Shown: positions 28,187 through 37,519, numbered from the stretch's first letter. The stretch: 64,000 nt of DNA from Blastocatellia bacterium (GCA_003168335.1 PMSM01000010.1:905588-969587); one strand, 5' to 3'. Numbers and translations are program-made. Notes: generated from the sequence alone by a model not told the origin.

Positions 28187-28882
28187 ATGAAAACAATCGC
28201 ACTGTTGCTAGCTGGGTTCCTTTCGATTTTGAGCGCAGGGACGACCCTTGCTCAGAGTAAGCCGAAGCTTCCGCCTCAGCTGAACAAGGGTTCATCGCTA
28301 TCAGAAATCGTGGACTGGCTGGACAAGAACAGTTTCTCCCATGCACGGATTGGTCTGGAGTCTGACGGTCCTAATCTCGATCCAATGGAATCAATGATGT
28401 TTACGATTTCCGAGGGGCTGGTCTTCTCTTCCGGATTCAGGCTGGTTAAAGTCGACGGCTGTCGTTTAACTCTCAGGAATGATGAAGTAAAGGTGCTCAG
28501 CGGGTGGACGAATCGTACCGATAGCAACGAAATGAGTCTTGCCAATTTCGTGTGGGGTGGAAAGAAGGGAGAAAAGAAACTAACACCGCACTCAGCCGTC
28601 TTGTTCATCCCGCTCGACAAGATGCGTTACGGCAAGAAGCCCTATCAACATACTAAGAACCTGGAGCAAGCTAAATTGCTCGGAACGTGGCGGACTAAAT
28701 TCAAAGAGAAAGGGTTCTTTAAACGGTTTGTCTTTCAAATGGAGATCACCGCCGTTGAAGACCCTGAACTGAAGGGCAAGATGAAGGCTGGGACGCTGAC
28801 CTTTACGTTTGATGACAAGGCGATGAGCGAGCAGTTCAACGCAGCCTTCCGGCAAGCCATTAAGTTTTGTTCCTCGAAATAA
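28187..28882 (+). CDS. exported protein of unknown function downstream of RHS tip (candidate immunity or accessory)
   Basis: The 231-residue product has a signal peptide (residues 1-22, ending TLAQ) and no recognised domain. A GAAGGAGA motif sits 8 bp before the ATG. Residues 60-190 look like a mixed alpha/beta domain with C89 and a C-terminal cysteine. It lies 96 bp after the RHS stop, the position where cognate immunity genes of polymorphic toxins sit, and a decayed second copy of the RHS tip lies right after it. The immunity idea is inference from place alone; export would fit a toxin acting in the periplasm or membrane. Confidence 0.55.
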   Translation: MKTIALLLAGFLSILSAGTTLAQSKPKLPPQLNKGSSLSEIVDWLDKNSFSHARIGLESDGPNLDPMESMMFTISEGLVFSSGFRLVKVDGCRLTLRNDEVKVLSGWTNRTDSNEMSLANFVWGGKKGEKKLTPHSAVLFIPLDKMRYGKKPYQHTKNLEQAKLLGTWRTKFKEKGFFKRFVFQMEITAVEDPELKGKMKAGTLTFTFDDKAMSEQFNAAFRQAIKFCSSK

Positions 28883-28884
28883 GT

Positions 28885-29201
28885 AGCCGCGCGAAGACCT
28901 ACAAGTTCATCCGACGAACGGCCGAGAAAATTGCCAATCTTGCCGGCGCGAAAAGAGTGGGCGGGTTTCCTGAATGTGCTGGGTCTCGTTGACGACGCCG
29001 GTGATATTTATTTCGGCCTCAGGAGCATCGGCCAAATGGGTCAAGGACCATCCGTCGGTCCGGTCAACGCACCAATCCCTCTTGCCCAAATTTTTTTCAG
29101 GACCGAAGGGGGGGATTCCTGGCGACCTAGAAAGGATCTTGCCACTAATCAAAAAGGTCAACATTGCATTTGGGCGGATCGACACGACGATTACTTTGGC
29201 A
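28885..29201 (+). pseudogene. orphan, frameshifted copy of the RHS C-terminal tip
   Basis: Read in three successive frames, the segment matches the last 90 residues of the RHS protein: KTYKFIRRTAEKIANLAGAKRVGGF, then FLNVLGLVDDAGDIYFGLRSIG, then LPLIKKVNIAFGRIDTTITLA. Corresponding parent residues are IYKFVRAVIEKGANLAGAERLSGF, FVNVLGLVDDTGDIIMGIQSFG and LPLLKKVNTAFGRIDKAVALA. Two single-base-type shifts (near 28970 and in the t/g runs near 29095-29115) break it. This is the classic 'orphan tip' arrangement of polymorphic toxin loci, here decayed. A MITE-like element abuts its end. Confidence 0.85.
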
Positions 29202-29320
29202 GGTATTGTCAACTTAAGGTAAATATCACGGATCTTAGTACTTCATGTTGGGGACTGGTCCCTTCTGAGTGCCACAAATGGTGTCCATTTTCCCGGATCT
29301 TCACTTAAGTTGACAATACC
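29202..29320. mobile_element. MITE-like element with 17-bp perfect inverted ends
   Basis: The 119-bp element begins ggtattgtcaacttaag and ends with its exact inverse cttaagttgacaatacc. The same terminal sequence is at the ends of the two IS6-type transposase remnants (44189 and 55455). It has no transposase and is best explained as an internally deleted derivative. No clear target duplication is seen. Confidence 0.85.
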
Positions 29321-29473
29321 GTGATGCGAGCACGTTCCCCGATGATTCTGGCTGTAGCTGTAAGTACCGTCGCGGCATCTTGCGGTTGCGCCGGCTAGGG
29401 CCGAGCGGATTACTGGGCTAGGTGACGATTTAGCGGTCCAGAGATCGTTGTCTTCGTAAGCGACTCCGATGGG

Positions 29474-30382
29474 TTAAGGGGATAATCCTATTGACTGTCT
29501 TAGCGCTATATTGACATCGCTGTCGTTCTTGAAAAACTCCATCAAAAACGGATCGAGTAGAACAACCCTGGATCGGAGTCCAAATGCGCGCGGCCAATAC
29601 GTTTCCCATATATCGTCGATGTCGCATTGTGCACGATGGCATTTCCAAGATAGCCATGCAATCAGACCGAGGAAAATCAATTCTATAGTTAGGAGCTCCC
29701 AGTTATCCGTAAAGGAGAACAGTCTCAAAATCAGAACTGTGTAATAGTCATAAGCAACTCCTACAGAAAAGATCACGACCGGTAGTAGGTAGACTAATTT
29801 TGGCGCGATTCTCAATAATCGTCCTGTTATCTGATTTCGCATGCTTGGAACGGTGAATACTTGGTGCATCGCCAGTGCGTGATAGAAGGGATACAGTTTC
29901 TCGTGTTGGGTGGCTTCCCTAAATGAGAACGTTAAGTTTCTAATCTCACTAGAAAGGCAAAACCTCAATAGTACTAGAACTGCGATCAGGGATCCGCCCC
30001 CTATGAGGCCCAAGTCATTAATATCAAATGCAATCCCAAAAAAAGGCGCGCGAATGAAGTAAGTGTTATCAATATACGATCTTACCAAGGCCTTTTGGAA
30101 TTCCTCCCGAAACTCATCCTGTGGGATCTTTTCATGAATTTTGACCTGAAAGGCGGGGTTCATTTCCGGATTGAGCTTCTTTTCGACGAAGGTTGAATAG
30201 GGGTTGTAGGCGGCGCGAATTCGCTGGAGCATCCAAGCATTGTTGAGCGAATTATAAAACCCAGTGAAGACGAGTACGCAAGCCACCACTAAAACTATTA
30301 CCACCCATCGAGTCCGCTTGGCGGACTGCTCGCAAGCGTCAACATATTCCTTTACGTTGAATCGGGAGTGTGAAATATTCAT
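29474..30382 (-). CDS. membrane protein of unknown function
   Basis: The 302-residue product has an N-terminal helix (WVVIVLVVACVLVFTGFY), a soluble stretch of about 75 residues, then helices around IGGGSLIAVLVLLRFCL, LVYLLPVVIFSVGVAY and LLTIELIFLGLIAWLSW. The tail (QCDIDDIWETYWP...) is cytoplasmic-looking. No family is recognised. It is less GC-rich than its neighbours, in line with a foreign origin within the RHS island. Its place next to the orphan tip allows a membrane immunity role, but it is on the other strand and this is speculation. Confidence 0.6.
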   Translation of the reverse strand: MNISHSRFNVKEYVDACEQSAKRTRWVVIVLVVACVLVFTGFYNSLNNAWMLQRIRAAYNPYSTFVEKKLNPEMNPAFQVKIHEKIPQDEFREEFQKALVRSYIDNTYFIRAPFFGIAFDINDLGLIGGGSLIAVLVLLRFCLSSEIRNLTFSFREATQHEKLYPFYHALAMHQVFTVPSMRNQITGRLLRIAPKLVYLLPVVIFSVGVAYDYYTVLILRLFSFTDNWELLTIELIFLGLIAWLSWKCHRAQCDIDDIWETYWPRAFGLRSRVVLLDPFLMEFFKNDSDVNIALRQSIGLSP

Positions 30383-30616
30383 CGAGTTCCCCGTGGGTAA
30401 GTTCCTCGTCGGCCAGGTCCCCGAGTATCTTCAATCTTACAAAAGCAAACAGTTTTGCCACCACATCTGCGCAGCTGGGAAGCGTGCTGTTCGATTCATT
30501 CAGTCCTTAATCGTTTTTCATGCCCCCCTTTTGCCCTCGTAACCCTTCCCCTGTAGGTCTACCGATAACCAGGATCTCTGGGGGTGTGGGCCTCCCTAAC
30601 GCGATCCATGGAAACG

Positions 30617-30772
30617 GTGTACTATTAGTCCGCGCCGACAAGGTGTGGTTCCGTCATGTCCTCGATCGTGAACTGAAATCTAAATCCGTCTCGTGCACGA
30701 GTCGATTTGTGCGATCCGAGCCAGCCGTCGATGGGGCCTTCAAAGTGGTGAGTGTCGAGTCTCTCACGCTGT
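30617..30772 (-). repeat. right copy of the 156-bp perfect inverted duplication
   Basis: This copy is the real 3' end of the BNR gene plus 8 bp past its stop codon. It is identical to 20816-20971 in reverse orientation. Sequence outside on the gene side (towards 30780) has no counterpart at 20815, so the left copy is the partial, derived one. Confidence 0.9.
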
Positions 30773-33700
30773 TCGGACACCTCAAGCCGCTCAGCTTCCA
30801 TGAGTTCAAGCATCAACGATTCGCCATCCGCAAGATAACCGTCGAACAAGCATGGCGCTATCGCGCCAGCACGCATTAGATCACCAAGCGGTCGAAGCAC
30901 GATTCGGTCGGGGTTTGCAGCAATCGTTACCTGCGCCCAGAGCATCGTGCGTTCCTGGTCCCTTTCCTTCTCACCGAACTGGAGATGATCCGCAACGATT
31001 CGGATCCGGCGTACGCGTGGTGCCGTTGGGCTACCCGCTCCGTCGTATCCAATCTGAAACGTACTTCCACCGATCGAGACGCCATCGATCCTTTGCTCTA
31101 TGGAAATTCGTGGCGCGACTGGCGTGGGCACGTCGCGCTTGTGCGAGCACACCAATGCGCCCCGCAACGTTTGGCCAGGGTCCAGGCGGATTCCAGCGAG
31201 CCGCGACACCTGAGTTGAACTGAATCTCCAGAGGTAGCTGCGGTCCAAGCCCTCCCAGCGAGCGCTCAACTGTTTCTCGTTCGCATTTTTGCCGCGTAGA
31301 TACCACTTGGCGATCGGATCATCGGGCGATAACGGAATTCGTTCGACGCCAACTGATTCCGATTTGGTTTTGGCAAACTCGAGCTTCGGCAAAAGCAAGC
31401 CGATCATTCCTCGGTCAAACAGAGACGGACGGATGATGATCTCGGCAACAGCACGACGCTTGCCGCCGTTGTTAAAGTCGATGCCGACCATCGTCATACC
31501 GGCAGGAGCCGGGCCTGGATCTATTACGTGCAGGTTCTTGAGGCAGGCACGTTTGTCACCCGTGACGAGCGTACCAATGTCGGTTGCTGTATTCGTAAAG
31601 GGATCATCCGCCGACGATACGACAGCGAGACAGCAGGTGTGCGTGGCTGTCGACGCTGGGAGGTTGAAATCCCAGGTAACGATCACCGGCCGGTTGGGAA
31701 CCAGCTGCGGGATCATCTGTGCCGGACCGACCGGAGTCCAGACTGCCGCGCTCGAAAGATTGAAATTGGGTGGAACCAGCGCGTTCGGCAAGGGCGGTAG
31801 TCCAGCTGATGCATCGGCGACGAACGCGCGTACCCAGACATTGGAAGTAGACTGCCAGCCACGGTTGTGTACTTGCAAATAGAAGCGGTTAGTTTCTGTC
31901 CGGTGGGGATCCTGATGCACGAGGCTGATATCGAAGTCCACGCCGTCAAAGACGGTGCCGCTCGGCGTGAAAAACGGCGCGTGATTCACTTTGATGTCCG
32001 GGCTCATCCACCACTGGGCCAGCGCGGGGGCAGGAACCAACGGATCAGGCAGACCGGAAGGCGAAGGCAGATGCTCGCCGGTGTCGAGATCGTCGTCGCG
32101 CAAGTACAGATCGACCTGCGGCTTGGTGATGCCTGGCGTGATGTCGAGCTTGTAAGCCCCACGTCCGAAGGTCCCGGCATAAAGCATCTTCAAGGTTGGG
32201 TCGACCGCCAGATCAGCAACGGGCACATTGGGAATGCCATTATCAAATGGCAGCCAGTGGGTGCCGCTGTCCGTGGTTCGGTAGACGCCGCCATCGGTAG
32301 CAAGGTAATAAGTCGTGGCACTGCTGGGGTCGCCGACGACGGCGTTCGCTGTGATCGTCGGCAGGTCTCCGCTCACGTTCGTCCAAGAAGTTCCGCCGTT
32401 TGTGCTGTGATAAACGGATTGAGCCGCGGGACTGCCCGGGCCGCCCGTGCTAAGTAGCCCGCCAACACTAATCAGTATATTGTCAGCGTTGGCGGGATCG
32501 ACCCAGATGCTGCTTACCGGGCGGGAAGGAAGACCGGTAGACTTGTCGGCCCACGGCGAAGTATTCCCGCCATCATCGCTGCGATAGACATGACCGCCTG
32601 TAGTTCCCGCGTAAACGCGATTGGAATTGGAAGCTGCGACCGCAATCGCGCTTACCTCCCCGACGAGGGTCTGACTGACCGTGGTCCAGGCTGTACTGCA
32701 GCCATCGAGCGTGCGCAGAACAACGCTGGTGCCGTAGTAGAGTCGAAGATGATCGTTGGGATCCATCGTCAGGATCCCTTCCCAGTTCGCCGACCCGCTA
32801 ATTCCGGAAGTCACTGCCGTCCAGGTCGCACCACCGTCAGTGCTCTTGGCAACGTAAGCACCCTGTCCCTCAGCATACATCGTACGGGGATCACTAAAGT
32901 CGATCACGAACCAACCGCCATCGTTAGTCCACACCGGCCGCCATGTCAGGCCACTGGTAGTGTAATTCGTGGCGTTGTCCTGGGCGCCGCCGCCGATTAC
33001 ATTGCTGAGCGTTCGCCAGAAGCCAATATTGTAGAACTGCGTGATAACGAGACCGTTGCTGACTTTGCGCACGCCTGCGCCTTTGTTGTCAGACCGCCAC
33101 ACCCCGCCGTCGTTCGCGAAGTAGATGATATTCGAGTTCGATGGCGCAAAGGTCGCCGCGTGTTGATCAGAGTGAACGGGCAAACCCGACCATGTGGTGC
33201 CGCCATCGGTTGAGCGCTCGAGCCCTACGCCGCCGTAAAAAATGATCGTCTCATCATCAGGCGCGCAGCCGATCACATCGCACCAGCCGAAGTAACCCCC
33301 GTGTCCGGTCGAGACGGTTGTGAAGGTCGTCCCGCCATTGATACTCGTCGCAACCGTGCCGCCCATCTTGATCACAAGAAAGTTGTGGCCATGGGTTCCC
33401 GATGTGCCGATAGCGATCTGCGGAAAGGTCACTCCAGCACCGGTCGGCGAACCAGCCAAAAGAGTAAACGTCGCACCCGAATCAGTTGATTTGAAAAATC
33501 CGTTCCCAGCAACTCCTATGAACAGCGTGGACGCACTTGCCGGATCAAGAACTATGTCGGAAACCGTGTCCGCTCTCAGGTGCGTCCATGTTGTGCCGCC
33601 GTCGTCTGTACGCTCGAGACCAGAGTCGCCACATATCCATACTCGCAGCGGGTTTCCGGGGTCGACAATGAGCTTGCCTATGCGCCGGCAGAGACATGAG

Positions 33701-34314
33701 TTGCGCAATGACCAGGTACCGCCTCCATTGGTAGAAACATACACGCCCGCGCCTGGGTAACTCGGTCCCCAACCCGGCGTCCATTCGCCCGTGCCCGCAT
33801 AGACTGTCTGAGGACTCGATGCCGCGATCCCGATCGCACCGACAGCAAGCGACTCTTGCATGTCCCATTGCGGGTCCCATGTTTGACCACCATCTACACT
33901 CTTCCAGACTCCACCGCTTGCAGCACCCGCATAGACGATATCGGGGTTCGTCGGATGTACTGCCAGCGCCTTCACCCGGCCATTCACGTTACGCGGACCT
34001 ATCGGGAACCACGGCGAGCCGGCCCCGGCGGGATCATAGCCGGCCAGGGCGCCAGAATCCCTGCCTTCCTCTTCGATCAGCCGTAGCTTGTGAATGAACG
34101 CGAGGTCTCGCGCTTCAATGAGAGCCTTCTCGTCTGCCGAACGTGAGAGAGTAAACCACCGGCGACGCCAGTCGAACGACGAACTCCGCTGAGAGAGAAG
34201 TAGCTCCACCGCGCGCTCGGGTTGGCGGTAGACCTTGCCGTTTGTGCGCTTGGTACGTTTCGTGTCCTTCTTTGCGCGAGTATTCTTGGTTCCTGGTTTG
34301 TCGGATTTCTTCAT
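30625..34314 (-). CDS. large BNR/VPS10-type beta-propeller protein
   Basis: The product has 1229 residues from the ATG at 34314, which has AAAGGAGC 8 bases upstream. It begins with a very basic, signal-less tail (KKSDKPGTKNTRAKKDTKR...). Asp-box propeller units follow: SVDGGQTWD, STNGGGTWS, TDDGGTTWT, STDSGATFT, STDGGTTWSG, STDGGATWTA, SDDGGNTSPW, STNGGTSWTN and TTDSGTHWLP. Past residue 700 lie Ig-like or CARDB-like beta domains (DLYLRDDDLDTGE..., YLQVHNRGWQSTSNVWVRAFVAD). It probably binds surface or extracellular ligands; no catalytic residues are recognised. How a protein with this N-terminus would leave the cell is unclear. Its 3' end is duplicated at 20816. Confidence 0.8.
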   Translation of the reverse strand: MKKSDKPGTKNTRAKKDTKRTKRTNGKVYRQPERAVELLLSQRSSSFDWRRRWFTLSRSADEKALIEARDLAFIHKLRLIEEEGRDSGALAGYDPAGAGSPWFPIGPRNVNGRVKALAVHPTNPDIVYAGAASGGVWKSVDGGQTWDPQWDMQESLAVGAIGIAASSPQTVYAGTGEWTPGWGPSYPGAGVYVSTNGGGTWSLRNSCLCRRIGKLIVDPGNPLRVWICGDSGLERTDDGGTTWTHLRADTVSDIVLDPASASTLFIGVAGNGFFKSTDSGATFTLLAGSPTGAGVTFPQIAIGTSGTHGHNFLVIKMGGTVATSINGGTTFTTVSTGHGGYFGWCDVIGCAPDDETIIFYGGVGLERSTDGGTTWSGLPVHSDQHAATFAPSNSNIIYFANDGGVWRSDNKGAGVRKVSNGLVITQFYNIGFWRTLSNVIGGGAQDNATNYTTSGLTWRPVWTNDGGWFVIDFSDPRTMYAEGQGAYVAKSTDGGATWTAVTSGISGSANWEGILTMDPNDHLRLYYGTSVVLRTLDGCSTAWTTVSQTLVGEVSAIAVAASNSNRVYAGTTGGHVYRSDDGGNTSPWADKSTGLPSRPVSSIWVDPANADNILISVGGLLSTGGPGSPAAQSVYHSTNGGTSWTNVSGDLPTITANAVVGDPSSATTYYLATDGGVYRTTDSGTHWLPFDNGIPNVPVADLAVDPTLKMLYAGTFGRGAYKLDITPGITKPQVDLYLRDDDLDTGEHLPSPSGLPDPLVPAPALAQWWMSPDIKVNHAPFFTPSGTVFDGVDFDISLVHQDPHRTETNRFYLQVHNRGWQSTSNVWVRAFVADASAGLPPLPNALVPPNFNLSSAAVWTPVGPAQMIPQLVPNRPVIVTWDFNLPASTATHTCCLAVVSSADDPFTNTATDIGTLVTGDKRACLKNLHVIDPGPAPAGMTMVGIDFNNGGKRRAVAEIIIRPSLFDRGMIGLLLPKLEFAKTKSESVGVERIPLSPDDPIAKWYLRGKNANEKQLSARWEGLDRSYLWRFSSTQVSRLAGIRLDPGQTLRGALVCSHKRDVPTPVAPRISIEQRIDGVSIGGSTFQIGYDGAGSPTAPRVRRIRIVADHLQFGEKERDQERTMLWAQVTIAANPDRIVLRPLGDLMRAGAIAPCLFDGYLADGESLMLELMEAERLEVSEQRERLDTHHFEGPIDGWLGSHKSTRARDGFRFQFTIEDMTEPHLVGAD

Positions 34315-34349
34315 GATGAGAGCTCCTTTTGGGCTTGTCCGCAATCCGC

Positions 34350-35110
34350 TGTGGTCACGAATGGGGACGACTTGCTAGAAAACAACCAGAGAAGCATGGG
34401 TTTCGCGAGTATGCAGGGAGCAGAGGCTCGTGGAAGCCAGCCGTGCTTGTGAAAAACTGCCGCACAATATTCCAAGTCGGGCGAAAAAGTCAACACCTTT
34501 TCCGTGGATAGTATTGAAAACCCTCCTGTAAGCGGCAATGTAATGAATCCTGCCACGTACCGTCGTGAGAAAAGAGGGAGGAATCTGGGGATCTTTAAGC
34601 TATGCCTTCTTACGGCGAAAACAAAGCTGTCGGGCGGAATGTAGCTGTTGCAAAGGCAAAGTTGAAGCGGGCGTGGGCCAAGCGCAGAAGATGATTTGTT
34701 CTCTTTTTTCGTCGCTCAATACGTTGCTCAAACCGCCGCAGGCTACAACCCATGAACCCGAAAACACAGGACATTCGCTCGAATTCTGGGCTGGTCTACG
34801 GTTTCTATTGCGAGTTGGACGAGCGGAATCGACTCATAAGAATTACATCAAAAAACCACGAGTCTTCTTCATTTGCTACCGAGCTACTTGACCGCACCAA
34901 AGTTGAACAGACTTTAGCCGACGAAGTGAACATCTAAAAGACCTTTTATCCCAGCCGACTGCTGCGCCGGCCGCTGAATTCCACCGTCAGACATAAATCG
35001 TTGTTGAGGCAATGGGCGATAAATCATTCATCACGCGACCACCGTTCCACGAGAAGTTTCTTTCAACAATTACCCGTCCTAATTTCAACTTGGATAAGCT
35101 AATGCTTGCA
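34350..35110. other. gene-poor gap with one weak small ORF
   Basis: The only candidate is a 61-codon frame at 34752-34937 (MNPKTQDIRSNSGLVYGFYCELDERN...) lacking a clear ribosome binding site. Its composition is protein-like but no family is recognised. The promoter of the BNR gene should lie in 34330-34520. Otherwise nothing is supported. Confidence 0.35.
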
Positions 35111-35115
35111 AAGAG

Positions 35116-36456
35116 TCATTTCATCATTGTGTTAGTTGCGATCCATGCAGCGATATCGTCGATCACTTCTTTTGGGACATGGTTTGGTTTCTGGTATTCG
35201 GAGCCGGAAGATGGGCCAGTGCCCGGCATGAAGAGATGATTAAGCGCGGGGTAGAGTTTGAAGGTTGCATTCGCATGACCGGAAAGCGCCTTTTTCCAGC
35301 CTTCAAAATCCGCCGTTCGCACCTGAATGTCGCGCTCGCCTTGCAAAACGAGAATTGGAATCTTCAACATTGCGGCAGTCTCGCCGGGCTTGTAGCCGCG
35401 CAGGTCGAGCACGTAGGAAGCCGGAACGGGAGCGCCCAGCAGATGGACGGTCATGCCCGGTTTCAGATCCGGATTGCGCCATTCACCCATCTCTTTTTCG
35501 GCCGCTTCGATCTGCTTTTCTCCTTCCGGCGTTACTTTGCCGCTGAGTGAAACACCATAGCGAATCTGCTCGACCACCAGATCTTCCACCGGCCGAGTGT
35601 TGCCTGCCATCAAAACCAGCCCGGCTATCTTTGTGTTACCCGTAGCGATCCGCGGTGCTATGTAGCCGCCAAGACTATGACCGAGAACGCAGATACGCTT
35701 TGGATCTACCCCCTGAGTTGCGGCCAACAGAGCCACAGCTGAACGAGCGTCGTCGATGGTTTCATCCGCGACGGTGAGGGTCGCCGGATCGGCGCTGCTC
35801 TTCGCGCCGTACTTGTGGGTGCGCTTTTCGTAACGGAGGACGGCAACACCCCGGCTGGCCAGACCCCAAGCCAGATCCTTGAATGTTTTGTTTGGACCGA
35901 TGCTCTCGTCCTGATCGTTGGGGCCCGAGCCGTGCACTAGCACAACGCCTGGAAATGGACCGGCGCCCGAAGGAATCGTGAGCGTGCCGGGAAGTTGCCA
36001 CAAGCCGGTCGTTATGGTAACCGCACGCTCGGTGAAGGAATCCGCCTTTGCGTATTCCGGGGGCTTCCAACTTTCGCGCGCCTCCGGTGGCGTCGCAGTA
36101 AACGAGGCCACGCGCCCGTTTGAGTCAAATACCATCGTCAGCATGAGCTTTCCGCGCGCAAAAGCAGTCGTCAGGTAGACCACCTGCAGACCGCCTTTCT
36201 CTTCTTGCTCCACGCGCTCGATTGATCCGAAAGCGCCGTACTGCCCGATGACGCCGTCCCAGGCTGCGGCTAGGGCCAGTGCATCGAGCACCTTCGCTAT
36301 TTCCGGGCTGAAATGCGCCACGACTTGTTCAAAACGGCGCGCGGCCAGGTCATTAACGATTGAGCGTGCCTGTGCTTCGTAATTCGTCGCCGTCTTTTGG
36401 CCAAAGGTTGGCGCGCAGCACAAGATGAAAATGAGCAGGAAAGTTAATCGCCTCAT
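35116..36456 (-). CDS. exported alpha/beta hydrolase with DUF3887 N-terminal domain
   Basis: The 446-residue product has a signal peptide (residues 1-19, ending TFGQ). Residues 22-125 are a DUF3887-like domain (ARSIVNDLAARRFEQVVAHFSPEI...). The hydrolase follows: oxyanion region VVLVHGSGPNDQDES, nucleophile elbow GHSLGG, acid near VLQGERDIQV, and a late histidine in YPALNHLF. This is the widespread dienelactone-hydrolase-like secreted esterase layout. AAGGAG precedes the ATG at 36456. Substrate unknown. It is followed upstream by the sdpI-like gene in the same direction, 85 bp away. Confidence 0.85.
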   Translation of the reverse strand: MRRLTFLLIFILCCAPTFGQKTATNYEAQARSIVNDLAARRFEQVVAHFSPEIAKVLDALALAAAWDGVIGQYGAFGSIERVEQEEKGGLQVVYLTTAFARGKLMLTMVFDSNGRVASFTATPPEARESWKPPEYAKADSFTERAVTITTGLWQLPGTLTIPSGAGPFPGVVLVHGSGPNDQDESIGPNKTFKDLAWGLASRGVAVLRYEKRTHKYGAKSSADPATLTVADETIDDARSAVALLAATQGVDPKRICVLGHSLGGYIAPRIATGNTKIAGLVLMAGNTRPVEDLVVEQIRYGVSLSGKVTPEGEKQIEAAEKEMGEWRNPDLKPGMTVHLLGAPVPASYVLDLRGYKPGETAAMLKIPILVLQGERDIQVRTADFEGWKKALSGHANATFKLYPALNHLFMPGTGPSSGSEYQKPNHVPKEVIDDIAAWIATNTMMK

Positions 36457-36540
36457 CGGTTCACTCCTTATGACTGAGACTCGAAACTCGGACACACGTT
36501 TCGGATCGGCGCAGCGTGTAGCTGAGACCGAAAGCCTGAT

Positions 36541-37188
36541 TCACAATTCACCTAATCGTTCCAGGCGTTTGTAATACACCAGCGAATAAATGACGGACGC
36601 CAGCGCTGCGGCAATTAGAATCGATAATCCGACTGCCGGGGGCGTGCCGATTATTACGGAAAGCAGACCAAGAGATCCGGCGGCCACGAAGGCCTTCGCG
36701 GCAAACCGGTGTGTTGCGTACCACACCTTTTCACTGGCCAGAGTCCACGGAGTGCGCACTCCGATGTAGAAATTTCGCTTCACCTTGCCAAGAACATTTC
36801 CGACCAGAATCAGGAAGAAAAATAACGCCCCCAGAAGAGAACGAGGCATATTGAGCGGTCTGGAGAGAGCGGCCCAGAGGAGCAACGCATGTAAATACGC
36901 GAACAGCGCAACCGCCAGGACCATGATGTAAAGAGAGGTTGAGCGAAACGTGTCCACCTCGAATCGCTTCGGCGAAAGCCAGGGCAGCACAGCAAATAAC
37001 AACAAGACCCCGGCCATGACGCCAGGGAGCATGAAGACACTTTGCCTGCTGCCGTAATGATCAATTTCTCCCTTGAAATTCCAGTGCTCCGGAATCTGAT
37101 CCGGCAAATGAGGGTAGAGCAACGCGGTCACGACCAACGTTGCCACAATCATCGCCGCCGCGATCAGAAAATAGTAGTTTCGTTTCAT
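36541..37188 (-). CDS. SdpI/DUF1648 family membrane protein
   Basis: The 215-residue product has about six helices. It begins with a DUF1648-like region (LLYPHLPDQIPEHWNFKGEIDHYGSRQ) and carries the SdpI-family KVKRNFYIGVRTPWTLASEKVWYATHRFAAK motif. In Bacillus, SdpI gives immunity to the SdpC toxin and sequesters the SdpR repressor. Its ATG overlaps the stop of the upstream ArsR-type gene by four bases, so the two are coupled as in sdpRI. No SdpC-like toxin is seen in the window. Confidence 0.85.
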   Translation of the reverse strand: MKRNYYFLIAAAMIVATLVVTALLYPHLPDQIPEHWNFKGEIDHYGSRQSVFMLPGVMAGVLLLFAVLPWLSPKRFEVDTFRSTSLYIMVLAVALFAYLHALLLWAALSRPLNMPRSLLGALFFFLILVGNVLGKVKRNFYIGVRTPWTLASEKVWYATHRFAAKAFVAAGSLGLLSVIIGTPPAVGLSILIAAALASVIYSLVYYKRLERLGEL

Positions 37189-37469
37189 TTGCGTTTGCTC
37201 CGTTTCCCGGACGAGCGCTCCACCAGATCCATCACCCACGCAATTGCTTCCTGGGCCACCGTGGTGTTGAGGCTATACCAGATTTGCTGCCCTTCGCGGC
37301 GGCTGCTGATCAACTCGGCATCCTTGAGCACGGCAAAGTGATGGGACATCGAGGGCTTCGTCATGTCGAACTTGCTCGCAAGCTCGCCCGCGGTTTTCTC
37401 GCCCTGGCTCAGGAGCCGCAAGATTTCCCGCCGAGTCGGATCAGAGAGCGCTTTGAATACGATATCCAT
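37185..37469 (-). CDS. ArsR-type repressor, SdpR-like
   Basis: The 94-residue winged-helix protein has the ArsR/SmtB layout: FKALSDPTRREILRLLSQGEKTAGELASKFDMTKPSMSHHFAVLKDAELISSRREGQQIWYSLN. No metal-binding cysteines are present, as in SdpR-type autorepressors. It overlaps the sdpI-like gene by ATGA and probably represses the pair. The divergent region upstream (37470-37520) should hold its promoter. Confidence 0.88.
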   Translation of the reverse strand: MDIVFKALSDPTRREILRLLSQGEKTAGELASKFDMTKPSMSHHFAVLKDAELISSRREGQQIWYSLNTTVAQEAIAWVMDLVERSSGKRSKRK

Positions 37470-37519
37470 GTGATCGTTGTTCAGTGGATGTCTAATTAGC
37501 CACCCGTCTAACTATTGTC

